Assembly: GCF_004923315.1 (NCBI RefSeq)
Contig: NZ_CP039650.1
Coordinates: forward strand, 1,947,501 to 2,011,500
Direction: 5' to 3'
From: Azospirillum sp. TSA2s
GTDB taxonomy: Bacteria > Pseudomonadota > Alphaproteobacteria > Azospirillales > Azospirillaceae
DNA: 64,000 bases
Part shown: in pieces, positions 23,955-33,305 of the stretch
Numbering within the stretch: position 1 is the stretch's first letter
Layout: the number at the start of each line of letters is the position of its first letter
Notes under the pieces: generated by a model
Told to the model about the DNA's origin: nothing
Databases searched by the model: none
What the model saw: the letters and a program-made list of their open reading frames with translations, nothing else
Position numbers and translations under genes: made by a program

Positions 23955-24863
23955 ATGACCGATCCGACGATTCTGACGCCTGGGATCAGATCCAGGGCGC
24001 TTGGCGCCTATCTCGGCCTCGCTTGTGGCGACGCGCTGGGAGCGACGGTGGAATTCCTGACCAAGGGGGAGATTGCTCACCAATATGGCGTCCACAAGCA
24101 CATCAAGGGCGGCGGCTGGCTGAAGCTGCCGGCGGGGCAGGTGACCGACGACACCGAGATGTCGCTGCATCTCGGTCGCGCCATCCTCTCGGGGCCGGAG
24201 TGGGAGGCCCGCCGCGCCGCCGAGGAGTTCGTGATCTGGCTGAAATCGGTGCCGGTCGATGTCGGCGACACGACACGGCGCGGCATCCGTCGCTTCATCA
24301 TGCATGGCACGCTGGAGGAGCCGGAGTCGGAATATCACGCCGGCAACGGCGCGGCGATGCGCAACCTGCCGGTGGCGCTGGCGACGCTGGGCGACGACGC
24401 GGCCTTCGAACGCTGGTCGGTGGAGCAGTCGCACATCACCCATTGCAACCAGCTGTCCGATTCCGCGGTGGTCGCGCTGGGCCGGATGGTGCGGCGTCTG
24501 GTGCTGGGCGGCGGCATCGTCGCTGCGCGGGAGGAGGCGAACGCCCTGATCGCCAAACACCGCCAGTTCAAGTTCGAACCCTATCGCGGCCTGTCCACCG
24601 CCTTCACCGTCGATACGGTGCAGACCGTCTTCCACTATTACTTCCAGACCGATTCGGTCGAATCCTGCGTGGTGGAGACGGTGAACCAGGGCGGCGACGC
24701 CGACACCACCGGCGCCATCGCCGGCATGCTGGCCGGCGCCACCTATGGCGTCGAGTCGATCCCGCCGCGCTGGCTGCGCAAGCTGGACCGCAAAGTTTAC
24801 GACGAGATTTGTCAGCAAACCGACGCGCTGCTGGCCCGCGCGCCGCTGTTCCGGGAGAAATGA
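23955..24863 (+). CDS. draG: ADP-ribosyl-dinitrogen reductase hydrolase
   Basis: 302 residues from ATG 23955. TTG 23943 (306 residues) has a better-spaced AGGAAGGGGCGG and may be the real start. The binuclear Mn2+ site of the ADP-ribosylglycohydrolase family is complete: TDDTEM (D65, D66) and GGDADTTG near the C terminus, plus AGNGAAMRNLP in the middle. It removes ADP-ribose from NifH and restores activity. In relatives, DraG is sequestered by GlnB/AmtB on ammonium upshift. Its stop overlaps the start of the truncated ArsC-like frame. Confidence 0.95.
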   Translation: MTDPTILTPGIRSRALGAYLGLACGDALGATVEFLTKGEIAHQYGVHKHIKGGGWLKLPAGQVTDDTEMSLHLGRAILSGPEWEARRAAEEFVIWLKSVPVDVGDTTRRGIRRFIMHGTLEEPESEYHAGNGAAMRNLPVALATLGDDAAFERWSVEQSHITHCNQLSDSAVVALGRMVRRLVLGGGIVAAREEANALIAKHRQFKFEPYRGLSTAFTVDTVQTVFHYYFQTDSVESCVVETVNQGGDADTTGAIAGMLAGATYGVESIPPRWLRKLDRKVYDEICQQTDALLARAPLFREK

Positions 24864-24865
24864 CG

Positions 24866-24958
24866 ATGGCCGACGTGATTTTGTTCGGAAAGCCCGGCTG
24901 TGCGTGCGCGTGGCGCTCCACAATGTCAGCGCGTGACCTTGCACACCACCTGTCGTAG
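24866..24958 (+). pseudogene. Remnant of an ArsC/Spx-like nitrogenase-associated protein gene
   Basis: The frame starts ATG GCC GAC immediately after draG and encodes 30 residues. The first 12, MADVILFGKPGC, look like the thioredoxin-fold N terminus of the ArsC-like nitrogenase-associated proteins (normally well over 100 residues) that follow draG in several diazotrophs. The rest (ACAWRSTMSARDLAHHLS, then TAG) does not resemble the family, and no continuation was found in other frames before the next gene at 25003. This suggests a deletion that removed most of the gene. A functional 30-residue peptide is less likely. Confidence 0.6.
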
Positions 24959-25002
24959 CTTGTCGCTCCCAAGGGCGACGACCAGCGGCAGACGAGGACA
25001 CC

Positions 25003-25773
25003 ATGTGCGAACTCCTGGGCATGAGCGCCAACGTGCCCACGGACATCTGTTTCAGCTTCGCCGGCCTGATGCGCCGCGGCGGACAGACCGGCCCGCACCG
25101 CGACGGCTGGGGCATCGCCTTTTACGAGGGGAAGGGCTGCCGCACCTTCCACGACCCGGCCCCCAGTTCGGAGTCGGAGATCGCCCGGCTGGTCAGCCAG
25201 TATTCGATCAAGTCCCGCACGGTGATCTCGCACATCCGCCGTGCCAACCGCGGCCGGGTGTCGCTGGAGAACACCCACCCCTTCACGCGCGAGTTGTGGG
25301 GCCGGGTGTGGACCTTCGCCCATAACGGCCAATTGAAGGGCATCAAGGACCGCATCCTGACCTTCTACGAGCCGGTCGGCAGCACCGACAGCGAACATGC
25401 CTTCTGCTGGCTGCTCGACCAGATCCGCATGCAGTATCCGGAGCCGCCGAAGACCACCTCCGGCCTGATGAAGCTGATCCGCCATCTGGCCGCCGACCTC
25501 GGGACGCTGGGCGTCTTCAACATGCTGCTCAGCGACGGGCGCTATCTGTGGTGCCACTGCGCCACCAACCTCGCCTGGCTGACCCGCAAGGCGCCGTTCG
25601 GCGCCGCCACCCTGGTCGACGCCGACATGAGCGTCGATTTCTCCAAGGAAACGACGCCCAACGACATCGTCACCGTCATCGCCACCCGCCCGCTGACCAG
25701 GGACGAGGCGTGGACGGTGATGCAGCCGGGTCAGATGGCGGTCTTCCGCAGCGGGACTCTGGTGACGCGCTGA
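25003..25773 (+). CDS. Class II glutamine amidotransferase (YafJ type)
   Basis: 256 residues. The N-terminal nucleophile is Cys2 (MCELLGMSAN). Ntn-hydrolase features follow: HRDGWGIAFYEG, SHIRRANRGRVSLENTHPF, and FAHNGQLKG. The family hydrolyses glutamine-like amides; YafJ-like proteins have no proven substrate, although related fold members act on gamma-glutamyl compounds. There is no synthetase domain and no synthase partner nearby. It is not cotranscribed with draG in any obvious way (144 bases between intact genes, containing the remnant above). Confidence 0.85.
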   Translation: MCELLGMSANVPTDICFSFAGLMRRGGQTGPHRDGWGIAFYEGKGCRTFHDPAPSSESEIARLVSQYSIKSRTVISHIRRANRGRVSLENTHPFTRELWGRVWTFAHNGQLKGIKDRILTFYEPVGSTDSEHAFCWLLDQIRMQYPEPPKTTSGLMKLIRHLAADLGTLGVFNMLLSDGRYLWCHCATNLAWLTRKAPFGAATLVDADMSVDFSKETTPNDIVTVIATRPLTRDEAWTVMQPGQMAVFRSGTLVTR

Positions 25774-25919
25774 CCCCGCCGGGCTCGGCTGATTGTTGCT
25801 TTTCCAGAGACGATCTTTCGCGCACAGCCCGGCTTAACCGCTGGAAAACAAAGGGGCATCTTGGGTGTCAGAAACCGGCCGGACCTGACGGCCGCAACAA
25901 CCAAGAGGCTCCTTCCGCC

Positions 25920-26543
25920 ATGACCACGATCCTGCATGTCGACTCCAGCCCGCTCGGCGCCGCCTCCGTCACCCGCCAGCTGACCGCCTCCATTGTCGAC
26001 GCTCTGGTGAAGGCCGAACCGTCGGCCACCGTCGTCACCCGCGACGTCGCCGCCAACCCGCCGGACCACCTGAACGGCGAACTGATGCAGGTCGTGAAGT
26101 TCCGCAATCTGGAAGGCCTCAGCGAGCGCCAGCGTGAAGAGCTGGCCCTGACCGACGCCCTGGTCGACGAGTTCCTGGCCGCCGACGTCGTCGTGATCGG
26201 CGCGCCGATGTACAATTTCTCGATCCCGACCCAGTTGAAGGCCTGGATCGACCGCCTCGCCCAGGCCGGCCGCACCTTCCGCTACACCGAGAAGGGTCCC
26301 GAGGGGCTGGCCGTCGGCAAGCGCGTGATCGTGGCGTCGGGCCGCGGCGGCGTCTATTCGACCAACCCGGCGCTGGCCGGCCTGGACCACCAGGAGGCCT
26401 ATCTGCGCACGGTGCTTGGCTTCTTCGGCATCACCGACGTGACCTTCATCCGCGCCGAGGGCATCGGCATGGGTCCGGAATCCAAGGCGAAGGCGCTGGC
26501 CGGTGCGGCGAAGGAGATCGAAGGGCTGCTGGTGGCGGCTTGA
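25920..26543 (+). CDS. azoR: FMN-dependent NADH-azoreductase
   Basis: 207 residues from ATG 25920. Flavodoxin-like quinone reductase fold with the FMN loop motifs LHVDSSPLGAASVTRQL, GAPMYNFSIPTQLKAWID and SGRGGVYS. AzoR enzymes reduce quinones and azo compounds with NADH by two electrons and protect against electrophile stress. It is monocistronic, with a strong terminator ten bases after the stop. Confidence 0.92.
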   Translation: MTTILHVDSSPLGAASVTRQLTASIVDALVKAEPSATVVTRDVAANPPDHLNGELMQVVKFRNLEGLSERQREELALTDALVDEFLAADVVVIGAPMYNFSIPTQLKAWIDRLAQAGRTFRYTEKGPEGLAVGKRVIVASGRGGVYSTNPALAGLDHQEAYLRTVLGFFGITDVTFIRAEGIGMGPESKAKALAGAAKEIEGLLVAA

Positions 26544-26552
26544 GTTGTTGAG

Positions 26553-26580
26553 GGGGCGGGTGACACACCCGCCCCTGTTC
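26553..26580. terminator. Bidirectional rho-independent terminator, azoR/amn
   Basis: A ten-base perfect stem GGGGCGGGTG/CACCCGCCCC with ACA loop (26553-26575), followed by TGTTCTTT. It lies between the convergent stop codons of azoR and amn. Confidence 0.85.
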
Positions 26581-26581
26581 T

Positions 26582-28090
26582 TTACTGAAACGCCACCTCC
26601 GCCAAGCTGCGCAACTTGCGGGAGTGCAGTGTCTCCATCCCGTGCTCGCGCAGCAGTTCCATCGCCAGCACGCCGATCTTCAGATGCTGGTCGACCCGCT
26701 CGCGATAGAAGCGGTCGGCCATGCCGGGCAGCTTCAGCTGACCATGCATCGGCTTGTCCGACACGCACAGCAATGTCCCGTACGGCACGCGGAAGCGGAA
26801 GCCGTTGGCGGCGATCGTGGCGCTTTCCATGTCCAGCGCGATGGCGCGGCTCTGGCTGAAGCGCATCAGCGGCTCGCGGTGGTCGCGCAGCTCCCAGTTC
26901 CGGTTGTCGATGGTCGCCACCGTGCCGGTGCGCATGATGCTCTTCAGGTCGAAACCCGACAGCCCGGTCACCCGCTCCACCGCCGTCTCCAGCGCCCGCT
27001 GAACCTCGGCCAGCGCCGGCACCGGCACCCACAGCGGCAGGTCGGCGTCCAGCACATGGTCCTCGCGGACATAGCCGTGGGCCAGCACATAGTCGCCCAG
27101 CCGCTGCGTATGCCGCAGCCCGGCGCAATGGCCCAGCATCAACCACGCATGCGGGCGCAGCACCGCGATATGGTCGGTGATCGTCTTGGCGTTCGACGGG
27201 CCGACGCCGATGTTCACCAGCGTGATGCCGTTGCCGTCCGGACGTTTCAGGTGATAGGCCGGCATCTGCGGCATGCGCGTCAGCTTGGCCGAGACGGCAT
27301 CCACGGTCCCGCCGAGATTCTGGTTGGTGGTGACGATGTCGCCCGGCTCGACGAAGCTGTCATATTGGCAGCGATAGGCCGCCAGCTCGGCATCGCCGGT
27401 CGGCTCCATGATCTCGCGCGACAGCCGGATGAACTCGTCCACATAGAACTGGTAGTTGGTGAACAGGACGAAGTTCTGGAAATGCTCCGGCGCTGTGGCC
27501 GTGTAATGGCGCAGCCGGTGCAGCGAGAAATCCACCCGGGGAGCGGTGAACAGGGCCAGCGGCTTCACCGCATCCGGCCCGCCGTCGCAGGTGCCGTTGA
27601 CGATGGTGTCGTCCATCCGCGCCAGATCGGGCAGGTCGAACAAGTCCGGCAGCTTGGTCAGCCGGTCCGGCGGCAGATCGCCTTCCACATACATGCCGTT
27701 GGGAAAGGCGAAATGGATCGGGATGGCTTCCTCGCTGACACCGACTTCCAGCGGGACGCCGTGGTTGCGCAGCAGAAGCGTGAACTGTTCCAGCAGATAG
27801 CGTTCGAACAGGTCGGGCCGCGTCACCGTGGTGGAATGGACGCCGACCCCCTCGACGAAGCCATAGGACAGCCGGGTGTCGACCCCGGCCCCCGACACGG
27901 CGGTCAGCCGCACATAGGGGTAATAGGCCCGGTTTCGTCCGCCTTCCTCTTCGCCCTGGGTATAGGCGGCGAAGCGGTCGCGCAAGTATGCGGTGTTGCG
28001 GTCATAAATGTCCCGCACGCAGGCCAGTGCGGCTTTGGCATCGGTGAAGCGCCCGGCCGACCCGGGCTGGAGCGGGGCTTTGTCATTCAT
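26582..28090 (-). CDS. amn: AMP nucleosidase
   Basis: 502 residues, the usual length for Amn. An N-terminal regulatory domain (about 1-175, with RAYYPYVRLTAV) precedes a C-terminal nucleoside-phosphorylase fold with GHCAGLR, ALDMESATIAANG and the conserved catalytic Asp region LLCVSDKPMHG. It hydrolyses AMP to adenine and ribose-5-phosphate, controlling adenylate pools. It is alone in its transcription unit, facing azoR across a shared terminator. Confidence 0.94.
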   Translation of the reverse strand: MNDKAPLQPGSAGRFTDAKAALACVRDIYDRNTAYLRDRFAAYTQGEEEGGRNRAYYPYVRLTAVSGAGVDTRLSYGFVEGVGVHSTTVTRPDLFERYLLEQFTLLLRNHGVPLEVGVSEEAIPIHFAFPNGMYVEGDLPPDRLTKLPDLFDLPDLARMDDTIVNGTCDGGPDAVKPLALFTAPRVDFSLHRLRHYTATAPEHFQNFVLFTNYQFYVDEFIRLSREIMEPTGDAELAAYRCQYDSFVEPGDIVTTNQNLGGTVDAVSAKLTRMPQMPAYHLKRPDGNGITLVNIGVGPSNAKTITDHIAVLRPHAWLMLGHCAGLRHTQRLGDYVLAHGYVREDHVLDADLPLWVPVPALAEVQRALETAVERVTGLSGFDLKSIMRTGTVATIDNRNWELRDHREPLMRFSQSRAIALDMESATIAANGFRFRVPYGTLLCVSDKPMHGQLKLPGMADRFYRERVDQHLKIGVLAMELLREHGMETLHSRKLRSLAEVAFQ

Positions 28091-28186
28091 GTCATCAAAG
28101 ATGGGGTACGAACGACAAGCTGGGAAGGCCGAATTTCGGCCAACCTCCGGTGCTTACCCAATCGGCGATGACCGTTCCCCGGCCGG

Positions 28187-29530
28187 TCAGTCCGCGTTCA
28201 GTCCCATCAGTGACTTGGCGAAGGCATCCGCATCGAACGGGCGCAGGTCATAGACTCCCTCGCCGACGCCGATGGCGTGGACCGGGATCTTGAACTTCTC
28301 CGCCAGCGAGACCAGCACGCCGCCGCGGGCGGAGCCGTCCAGCTTGGTCAGGATCAAGCCGTTGACGTTGACCATGTCGCGGAAGATCTCGACCTGACTG
28401 TGCGCGTTCTGGCCGGTGGTGGCGTCCAGCGTCAGCAGGGTGGTGTGCGGCGCCGTCTCGTCCAACTTCTTGATGACGCGGACGATCTTGCGCAGTTCCT
28501 CCATCAGGCCGGTCTTGTTCTGCAGCCGGCCGGCGGTATCGATCAGCAGCACGTCGACCTTCTCGGCCCGGGCGCGTTCCAGCGCGTCATAGGCGAGGCC
28601 GGCGGCGTCCGCCCCGGTGTCGCGGGCAACGACCGGGCAGCCCGTGCGCTCGCCCCAGATCTTCAGCTGGCTGACGGCGGCGGCGCGGAAGGTGTCGCCG
28701 GCGGCCAGCATCACGCTCTTGCCCTCCGCCTTGAACTGGCGGGCCAGCTTGCCGATGGTGGTGGTCTTGCCGGTGCCGTTGACGCCGACGACCAGGATGA
28801 CATGCGGCTTCAGCGCCGGGTCCAGCACCAGCGGCTTGGCAACCGGCGTGACGATCTTCGACACCTCGGCGGCGAGCGTCGACTTGACCTCCTCCGGCGA
28901 GACCTCCTTGCCGAAGCGGGTGCGTGCCAGTTCCGCCGTGACCTTCGCCGCGGTGGCCGGGCCGAGATCGGCTGTGATCAGCAGCTCCTCCAGTTCCTCC
29001 AACGCCTCATCGTCCAGCTTGCGCTTGGTGAAGATGCTGGTGATGCCGTCGGTCAGCTTGGACGAGGACTTCGACAGCCCTTCCTTCAGCTTGGCGAACC
29101 AGCCCTTCTTGGTCGGCGGCGCTTCTTCGGCAGCAGCAGGGGCAGTCGCGACCGGTGCCGGGGCGGGCGCCGGCGGCAATTCGGGAACGGGTTCCGGCTC
29201 CGGCGCCGGAGGCGGAGCCACCGGGGCAGGGGCGGGCGGCGGCTCGACCGGCGCGGCAACGGCAGGAGGCGTGACCGGGATCGGCGCGACCGGAGGCTGC
29301 GCGATCGGAGCGGGCGGCGGCTCGGCGCTCGGCGGGGCGGGCGCCATTTCCGGCACCGGCTCGACTTCCGGCATCGGCGGCGGCGGAGCGGTCGGCGGCT
29401 CCCGCGTCTTTTCCGCTTCCGGTTGCGGCGCAGGCGTGGCGGTGTCCAGATTCACCGATCCGTTCTTCGCCGCCTCTTCCTTGGGAGCGGTCTCTTCGGG
29501 CTTCTTGCGGCCGAACCAGCGGAAAATCAT
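28187..29530 (-). CDS. ftsY: Signal recognition particle receptor FtsY
   Basis: 447 residues. Residues about 15-135 form a Pro/Ala/Glu-rich acidic A domain. The N domain follows, then the SRP-type GTPase: G1 GVNGTGKTT (249-257), G3 DTAGR (331-335), G4 TKLDGSARGG, and the C-terminal GVGEGVYDLRPF. It docks ribosome-SRP complexes at the membrane. It is the last gene of dapF-mtaB-ftsY, 22 bases after mtaB. The long Pro-rich linker is a low-complexity region typical of GC-rich alphaproteobacteria. Confidence 0.96.
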   Translation of the reverse strand: MIFRWFGRKKPEETAPKEEAAKNGSVNLDTATPAPQPEAEKTREPPTAPPPPMPEVEPVPEMAPAPPSAEPPPAPIAQPPVAPIPVTPPAVAAPVEPPPAPAPVAPPPAPEPEPVPELPPAPAPAPVATAPAAAEEAPPTKKGWFAKLKEGLSKSSSKLTDGITSIFTKRKLDDEALEELEELLITADLGPATAAKVTAELARTRFGKEVSPEEVKSTLAAEVSKIVTPVAKPLVLDPALKPHVILVVGVNGTGKTTTIGKLARQFKAEGKSVMLAAGDTFRAAAVSQLKIWGERTGCPVVARDTGADAAGLAYDALERARAEKVDVLLIDTAGRLQNKTGLMEELRKIVRVIKKLDETAPHTTLLTLDATTGQNAHSQVEIFRDMVNVNGLILTKLDGSARGGVLVSLAEKFKIPVHAIGVGEGVYDLRPFDADAFAKSLMGLNAD

Positions 29531-29552
29531 GGAGTGTCCACTATAAGAGAGG

Positions 29553-30824
29553 TCAGAGCGGGGTGCCGGTCAGCACGCCGTCCTTGATGCCGGTGATGGC
29601 GGCGGGCACCAGCGAGCCGGGCGCGAAGGTTTGACCCAGGCGGATCGCGGCGAAATGCTCGGTGCGGCCCAGATCGTCCTTCTCGACCAGCACCGTGGCG
29701 GTGCGGCCGACGAGGCTCGCCAGCGTGCGGGCCTCCGCCGCTTCGCCGACGGCGCGCAGGCGGGCGGCGCGCTCCTTGCGGACGGCGCCGTCGACCTGCG
29801 GCATGCGGGCGGCCGGCGTGCCGGGGCGCGGGCTGTAGGGGAAGACATGCAGCCAAGTCAGGCCGCACTCCTCCACCAGCCGCATGGTGTTCTGGAACAT
29901 CTCCTCGGTCTCCGTCGGGAAACCGGCGATGAAGTCGGCGCCGAACACCACGTCGGGCCGGATCGAGCGCACCCGCTCGCAAAACGCGATGGAATCGGCG
30001 CGGCCATGGCGGCGCTTCATCCGCTTCAGCACCATATCGTCGCCGGCCTGGAGCGACAGGTGCAGGTGCGGCATCAGGCGCGGCTCGTTCTCGATCAGGC
30101 GCCAGAGGTCGTCGTCCATCTCGATGCAGTCGATGGAGGACAGGCGCAGCCGCGGCAGTTCCGGCACCAGGGCCAGCAGCCGGCGCACCATCTGCCCCAG
30201 CGACGGCGAACCCGGCAGGTCGGGACCGTAGCTGGTGATGTCGACGCCGGACAGCACCACCTCGTTGTAGCCGGCCTTTACCAGCGCCTGGACCTGCTCG
30301 ACGATGCCGCCGATCGGGACGGAGCGCGACGGACCGCGGCCATAGGGGATGATGCAGAAGGTGCAGCGGTGGTCGCAGCCCTGCTGAACCTGGACGAAGG
30401 CGCGGGCGCGGTCCTCGAACCCGCCGATCAGGTGACCGGCGGTCTCCTTCACCGACATGATGTCGTTGACCAGAACCTTCTCGGCCGGCGGCAGGCCCCA
30501 GCTTTCCGGTTGCAGCTTTTCCTGGTTGCCCAGCACCTGATCGACCTCCGGCATCGCGGCGAAGCGCTGCGGGTCGATCTGCGCGGCACAGCCGGTAACG
30601 ACGATGCGGGCGTCCGGCCGCTCGCGCCGCAGCTTGCGGATGGTCTGCCGCGCCTGCCGCTCGGCTTCCGAGGTGACGGCGCAGGTGTTGACGATCACCA
30701 CGTCGTCCAATCCGGCGCTGCGCGCATGGTTGCGCATCACCTCGGACTCGTAAGTGTTGAGGCGGCAGCCGAAGGTGACGATCTCGGGGCCGGTCTGCGT
30801 CGTGCTGTCGGTGCTGTCGCTCAT
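29553..30824 (-). CDS. mtaB: tRNA t6A37 methylthiotransferase
   Basis: 423 residues. An N-terminal UPF0004 domain carries three cluster cysteines (C20, C48, C79). The radical-SAM motif CDHRCTFC is at C150/C154/C157, followed by IPYGRG. A C-terminal TRAM-like region ends the protein. It converts t6A37 to ms2t6A37 in tRNAs reading ANN codons. It overlaps the upstream dapF by four bases (ATGA), indicating translational coupling. Confidence 0.93.
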   Translation of the reverse strand: MSDSTDSTTQTGPEIVTFGCRLNTYESEVMRNHARSAGLDDVVIVNTCAVTSEAERQARQTIRKLRRERPDARIVVTGCAAQIDPQRFAAMPEVDQVLGNQEKLQPESWGLPPAEKVLVNDIMSVKETAGHLIGGFEDRARAFVQVQQGCDHRCTFCIIPYGRGPSRSVPIGGIVEQVQALVKAGYNEVVLSGVDITSYGPDLPGSPSLGQMVRRLLALVPELPRLRLSSIDCIEMDDDLWRLIENEPRLMPHLHLSLQAGDDMVLKRMKRRHGRADSIAFCERVRSIRPDVVFGADFIAGFPTETEEMFQNTMRLVEECGLTWLHVFPYSPRPGTPAARMPQVDGAVRKERAARLRAVGEAAEARTLASLVGRTATVLVEKDDLGRTEHFAAIRLGQTFAPGSLVPAAITGIKDGVLTGTPL

Positions 30825-31657
30825 TCCGAAACCAGTTCAGCCGAAAGTCGGCCACTGAAGGCGAGCGCCACCGGGCCGGTCATCAGGACGCGGTCGTCTT
30901 CGGTCCACTCGATGGTCAGGGTGCCGCCGTCCAGCAGGATGTCGGCCTTGCGCCCGGTCAGGCCACGGCGGGCGGCGGCCACCAGCGTGGCGCAGGCGCC
31001 GGTGCCGCAGGCCTGGGTGATGCCGGCGCCGCGCTCCCACACCCGCATCCGGATGGCGCTGGGCGACAGGACCTGAGCGAACTCGATGTTGGAGCGCTCC
31101 GGGAAGCTCGGGTGGTTCTCGAACACCGGGCCGACCTCGGCCAGCGGCACCGCCTCGGCATCGTCGACGAAGAAAACGGCGTGCGGGTTGCCCATGTTGA
31201 CCGCGACCGGAGCCGCGAAGCCGCCATGCTCCACCGATTCGACCCGCAGCGTGTCGGTGGGGGCGGCCAGTGGGATGGCGCTCCAATCCAAGCGGGGCGG
31301 ACCCATGTCGACCGTGATGCGGCCGTTGTCGGCGCGATAGGCGTGCAGCAGACCCGCGACGGTCTGGAAGCTGGCGCGGTCGCGCCCGCTCTCCTCCATC
31401 AGCAGCCAGCCGACGCAGCGCGACGCATTGCCGCAGGCCGCCGCTTCGCTACCGTCCGCGTTGTGGATGCGCATGAAGGCGTCGGCCCCCGGTGCGTCCG
31501 TGCGTTCCAGAATGATGAACTGGTCGCATCCCACGCCGGTCTTGCGGTCGGCGATGGCGCGCACCTCCGCGCCTGAGGGGCGGTAAGGTTCGGAACGGGC
31601 GTCGATCACGACGAAGTCGTTACCGAGGCCGTGCATCTTCAGGAATTCGCGGGTCAT
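30821..31657 (-). CDS. dapF: Diaminopimelate epimerase
   Basis: 278 residues. The two catalytic cysteines are C75 (ACGNASR) and C217 (QACGTGA). The N terminus, MHGLGNDFVVID, is typical. It converts LL- to meso-diaminopimelate for lysine and peptidoglycan synthesis. It is first of the dapF-mtaB-ftsY unit; this order is common in alphaproteobacteria. Confidence 0.96.
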   Translation of the reverse strand: MTREFLKMHGLGNDFVVIDARSEPYRPSGAEVRAIADRKTGVGCDQFIILERTDAPGADAFMRIHNADGSEAAACGNASRCVGWLLMEESGRDRASFQTVAGLLHAYRADNGRITVDMGPPRLDWSAIPLAAPTDTLRVESVEHGGFAAPVAVNMGNPHAVFFVDDAEAVPLAEVGPVFENHPSFPERSNIEFAQVLSPSAIRMRVWERGAGITQACGTGACATLVAAARRGLTGRKADILLDGGTLTIEWTEDDRVLMTGPVALAFSGRLSAELVSE

Positions 31658-31748
31658 GGCCGCCGTTATATGGCGAGCCGCAGGGATAAGTCCATAAGGC
31701 GCCGCGCAACGCAGATTCGCGGGCGCCTCCAGATGGCTGTGCCCCCCG

Positions 31749-32177
31749 TTATGCCCCCTTGAACACCAGATGCTTCGACGCCGCGAAGTTGAAGAACATA
31801 CCGGCGATCGACCCGGCGGCCACCGCCAGGAACGGGTGCTCGGCGACCATCTGCACGCTCGATTCCAATCCCACCGACACGCCGTAATTCACCACGCCGC
31901 CGATGGCGTTGGCGGCGATGAACTTGGCCCACTGGCGGTGCAGCGGCTCGCTCACGGCGCCACGGAAGGTGAAGGCGCGGTTCAACGCCCAGGTGGCGGT
32001 CGCCGCCGCGAAGAAGGACGGCACGCGGGCGGCGAAGAACTGCAGCCCCAGCGCCAGGCCGGCGTAGAGCACGATCGTGTCCACCACCAGCCCGACAACG
32101 CCGACGACGCCGAACTTGGTGAATTGCACGCCCAGCCGGCCGAGCCGGCTGTCCAGCAGGCTTGCGACCGATGCCAT
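31749..32177 (-). CDS. GtrA-family membrane protein
   Basis: 142 residues with four hydrophobic segments. GtrA/DPMS-like signatures are FTKFGVVGVVGLVVDTIVLY, ATWALNRAFTFRG and the final FNFAASKHLVFKG. GtrA proteins are proposed to flip undecaprenyl-phosphate-linked sugar to the outer face of the inner membrane. The start codon overlaps the GT2 stop (TGATG), so the two are translationally coupled, as expected for a gtrB-gtrA pair. Confidence 0.9.
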   Translation of the reverse strand: MASVASLLDSRLGRLGVQFTKFGVVGVVGLVVDTIVLYAGLALGLQFFAARVPSFFAAATATWALNRAFTFRGAVSEPLHRQWAKFIAANAIGGVVNYGVSVGLESSVQMVAEHPFLAVAAGSIAGMFFNFAASKHLVFKGA

Positions 32178-33235
32178 CACCGGCGCTCGTCCCCGCGCGC
32201 GCCGGCCAGCGGCGGGTGGTTGCCCGGGGCGCGCAGCGACAGGTAGCTCATGCGCTTGGCCTCGCGGCGGCCATGGGTGACGGTGTCCAGGATCAGGCCG
32301 CAGGTCAGGCTGAGGAAGGCCAGCAGCATCAACCCGGTCGCGAGCAGGGCGGTGGGGAAACGCGGGACCAGCCCGGTCTCGAAATAGGTCGCGATCACCG
32401 GCACGCCCAGGATCATCGACAGCAGGGCCAGCAGCCCGAAGGCGGCGGAGAAGAAGGGCAGCGGCCGCTCCTCCTTCACCAGGATGATGATGGTGCGCAG
32501 GATGCGGATGCCGTCGCGGATGGTGTTCAGCTTGCTGTGCGATCCGGGCGGACGGTCCTTGTAGGGGGTCTTCACCTCGGCGATCGGCATGCGCAGCTCC
32601 AGCGCATGGACGGTCAGCTCCGTTTCGGTTTCGAAACCGCTGGCCAGCGCCGGGAATGACTTCACGAAGCGGCGGGAGAACACCCGGTAGCCCGACAGCA
32701 TGTCGCCGATGCGGCTGCCGAAGATCTTGGCGACCATGCCGGTCAGCACGAGGTTGCCGAAACGGTGGCCGGGACGATAGGCGGCGACAATCTCCGTCAC
32801 CCGCGCGCCGTTGACCATGTCCAGCTGCTCGTCCCACAAGCGCTTGACCAGTTCCGGGGCGCTGGGGGCGTGATAGGTGTCGTCGCCGTCGACCAGCACA
32901 TACACGTCCGCCTCGATGTCGGCGAACATCCGGCGCATGACGTTGCCCTTGCCCTGCAGCGGCTCGCGCCGGACGACGGCGCCGGCGGCGCGCGCGACCT
33001 CCACCGTCCGGTCCTTCGAGTTGTTGTCGTAAACATAGACGATGGCGTCGGGCAGGGCAGCGCGGAAGTCCTGCACCACCTTGCCGATCGCCGCCTCCTC
33101 GTTGTAGCAGGGGATCAGCACCGCGACGGTGGGGGCCGGGCCGGCCTGCACAGCCGCCGTCTGCGCTCCGGAAGCGTCGGCGGCCGGGGGGAGGGCGGGG
33201 CGGTCGGCAGGACGGTCGAGGGTCGATACGGTCAT
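32177..33235 (-). CDS. Polyprenyl-phosphate glycosyltransferase (GT2, GtrB/DPM-like)
   Basis: 352 residues. GT-A fold with VLIPCYNEEAAIGKVVQDF, the DxD region LVDGDDTYHAP and MLSGYRVFSRR. Two transmembrane segments lie near residues 265-330 (FSAAFGLLALLSMILGV and FPTALLATGLMLLAFLSLT), matching GtrB-type enzymes that load a sugar onto undecaprenyl phosphate. The sugar cannot be predicted. The N-terminal 35 residues are disordered and Ala/Pro-rich. It is the middle gene of the putative glycan-modification cassette. Confidence 0.85.
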   Translation of the reverse strand: MTVSTLDRPADRPALPPAADASGAQTAAVQAGPAPTVAVLIPCYNEEAAIGKVVQDFRAALPDAIVYVYDNNSKDRTVEVARAAGAVVRREPLQGKGNVMRRMFADIEADVYVLVDGDDTYHAPSAPELVKRLWDEQLDMVNGARVTEIVAAYRPGHRFGNLVLTGMVAKIFGSRIGDMLSGYRVFSRRFVKSFPALASGFETETELTVHALELRMPIAEVKTPYKDRPPGSHSKLNTIRDGIRILRTIIILVKEERPLPFFSAAFGLLALLSMILGVPVIATYFETGLVPRFPTALLATGLMLLAFLSLTCGLILDTVTHGRREAKRMSYLSLRAPGNHPPLAGARGDERR

Positions 33236-33305
33236 GGCGCTGGCTTCTGGCTGGGGACGGGACAGGCACGGCTGTCAGCGGCGATAAACAGCACAAACCC
33301 GCCGA

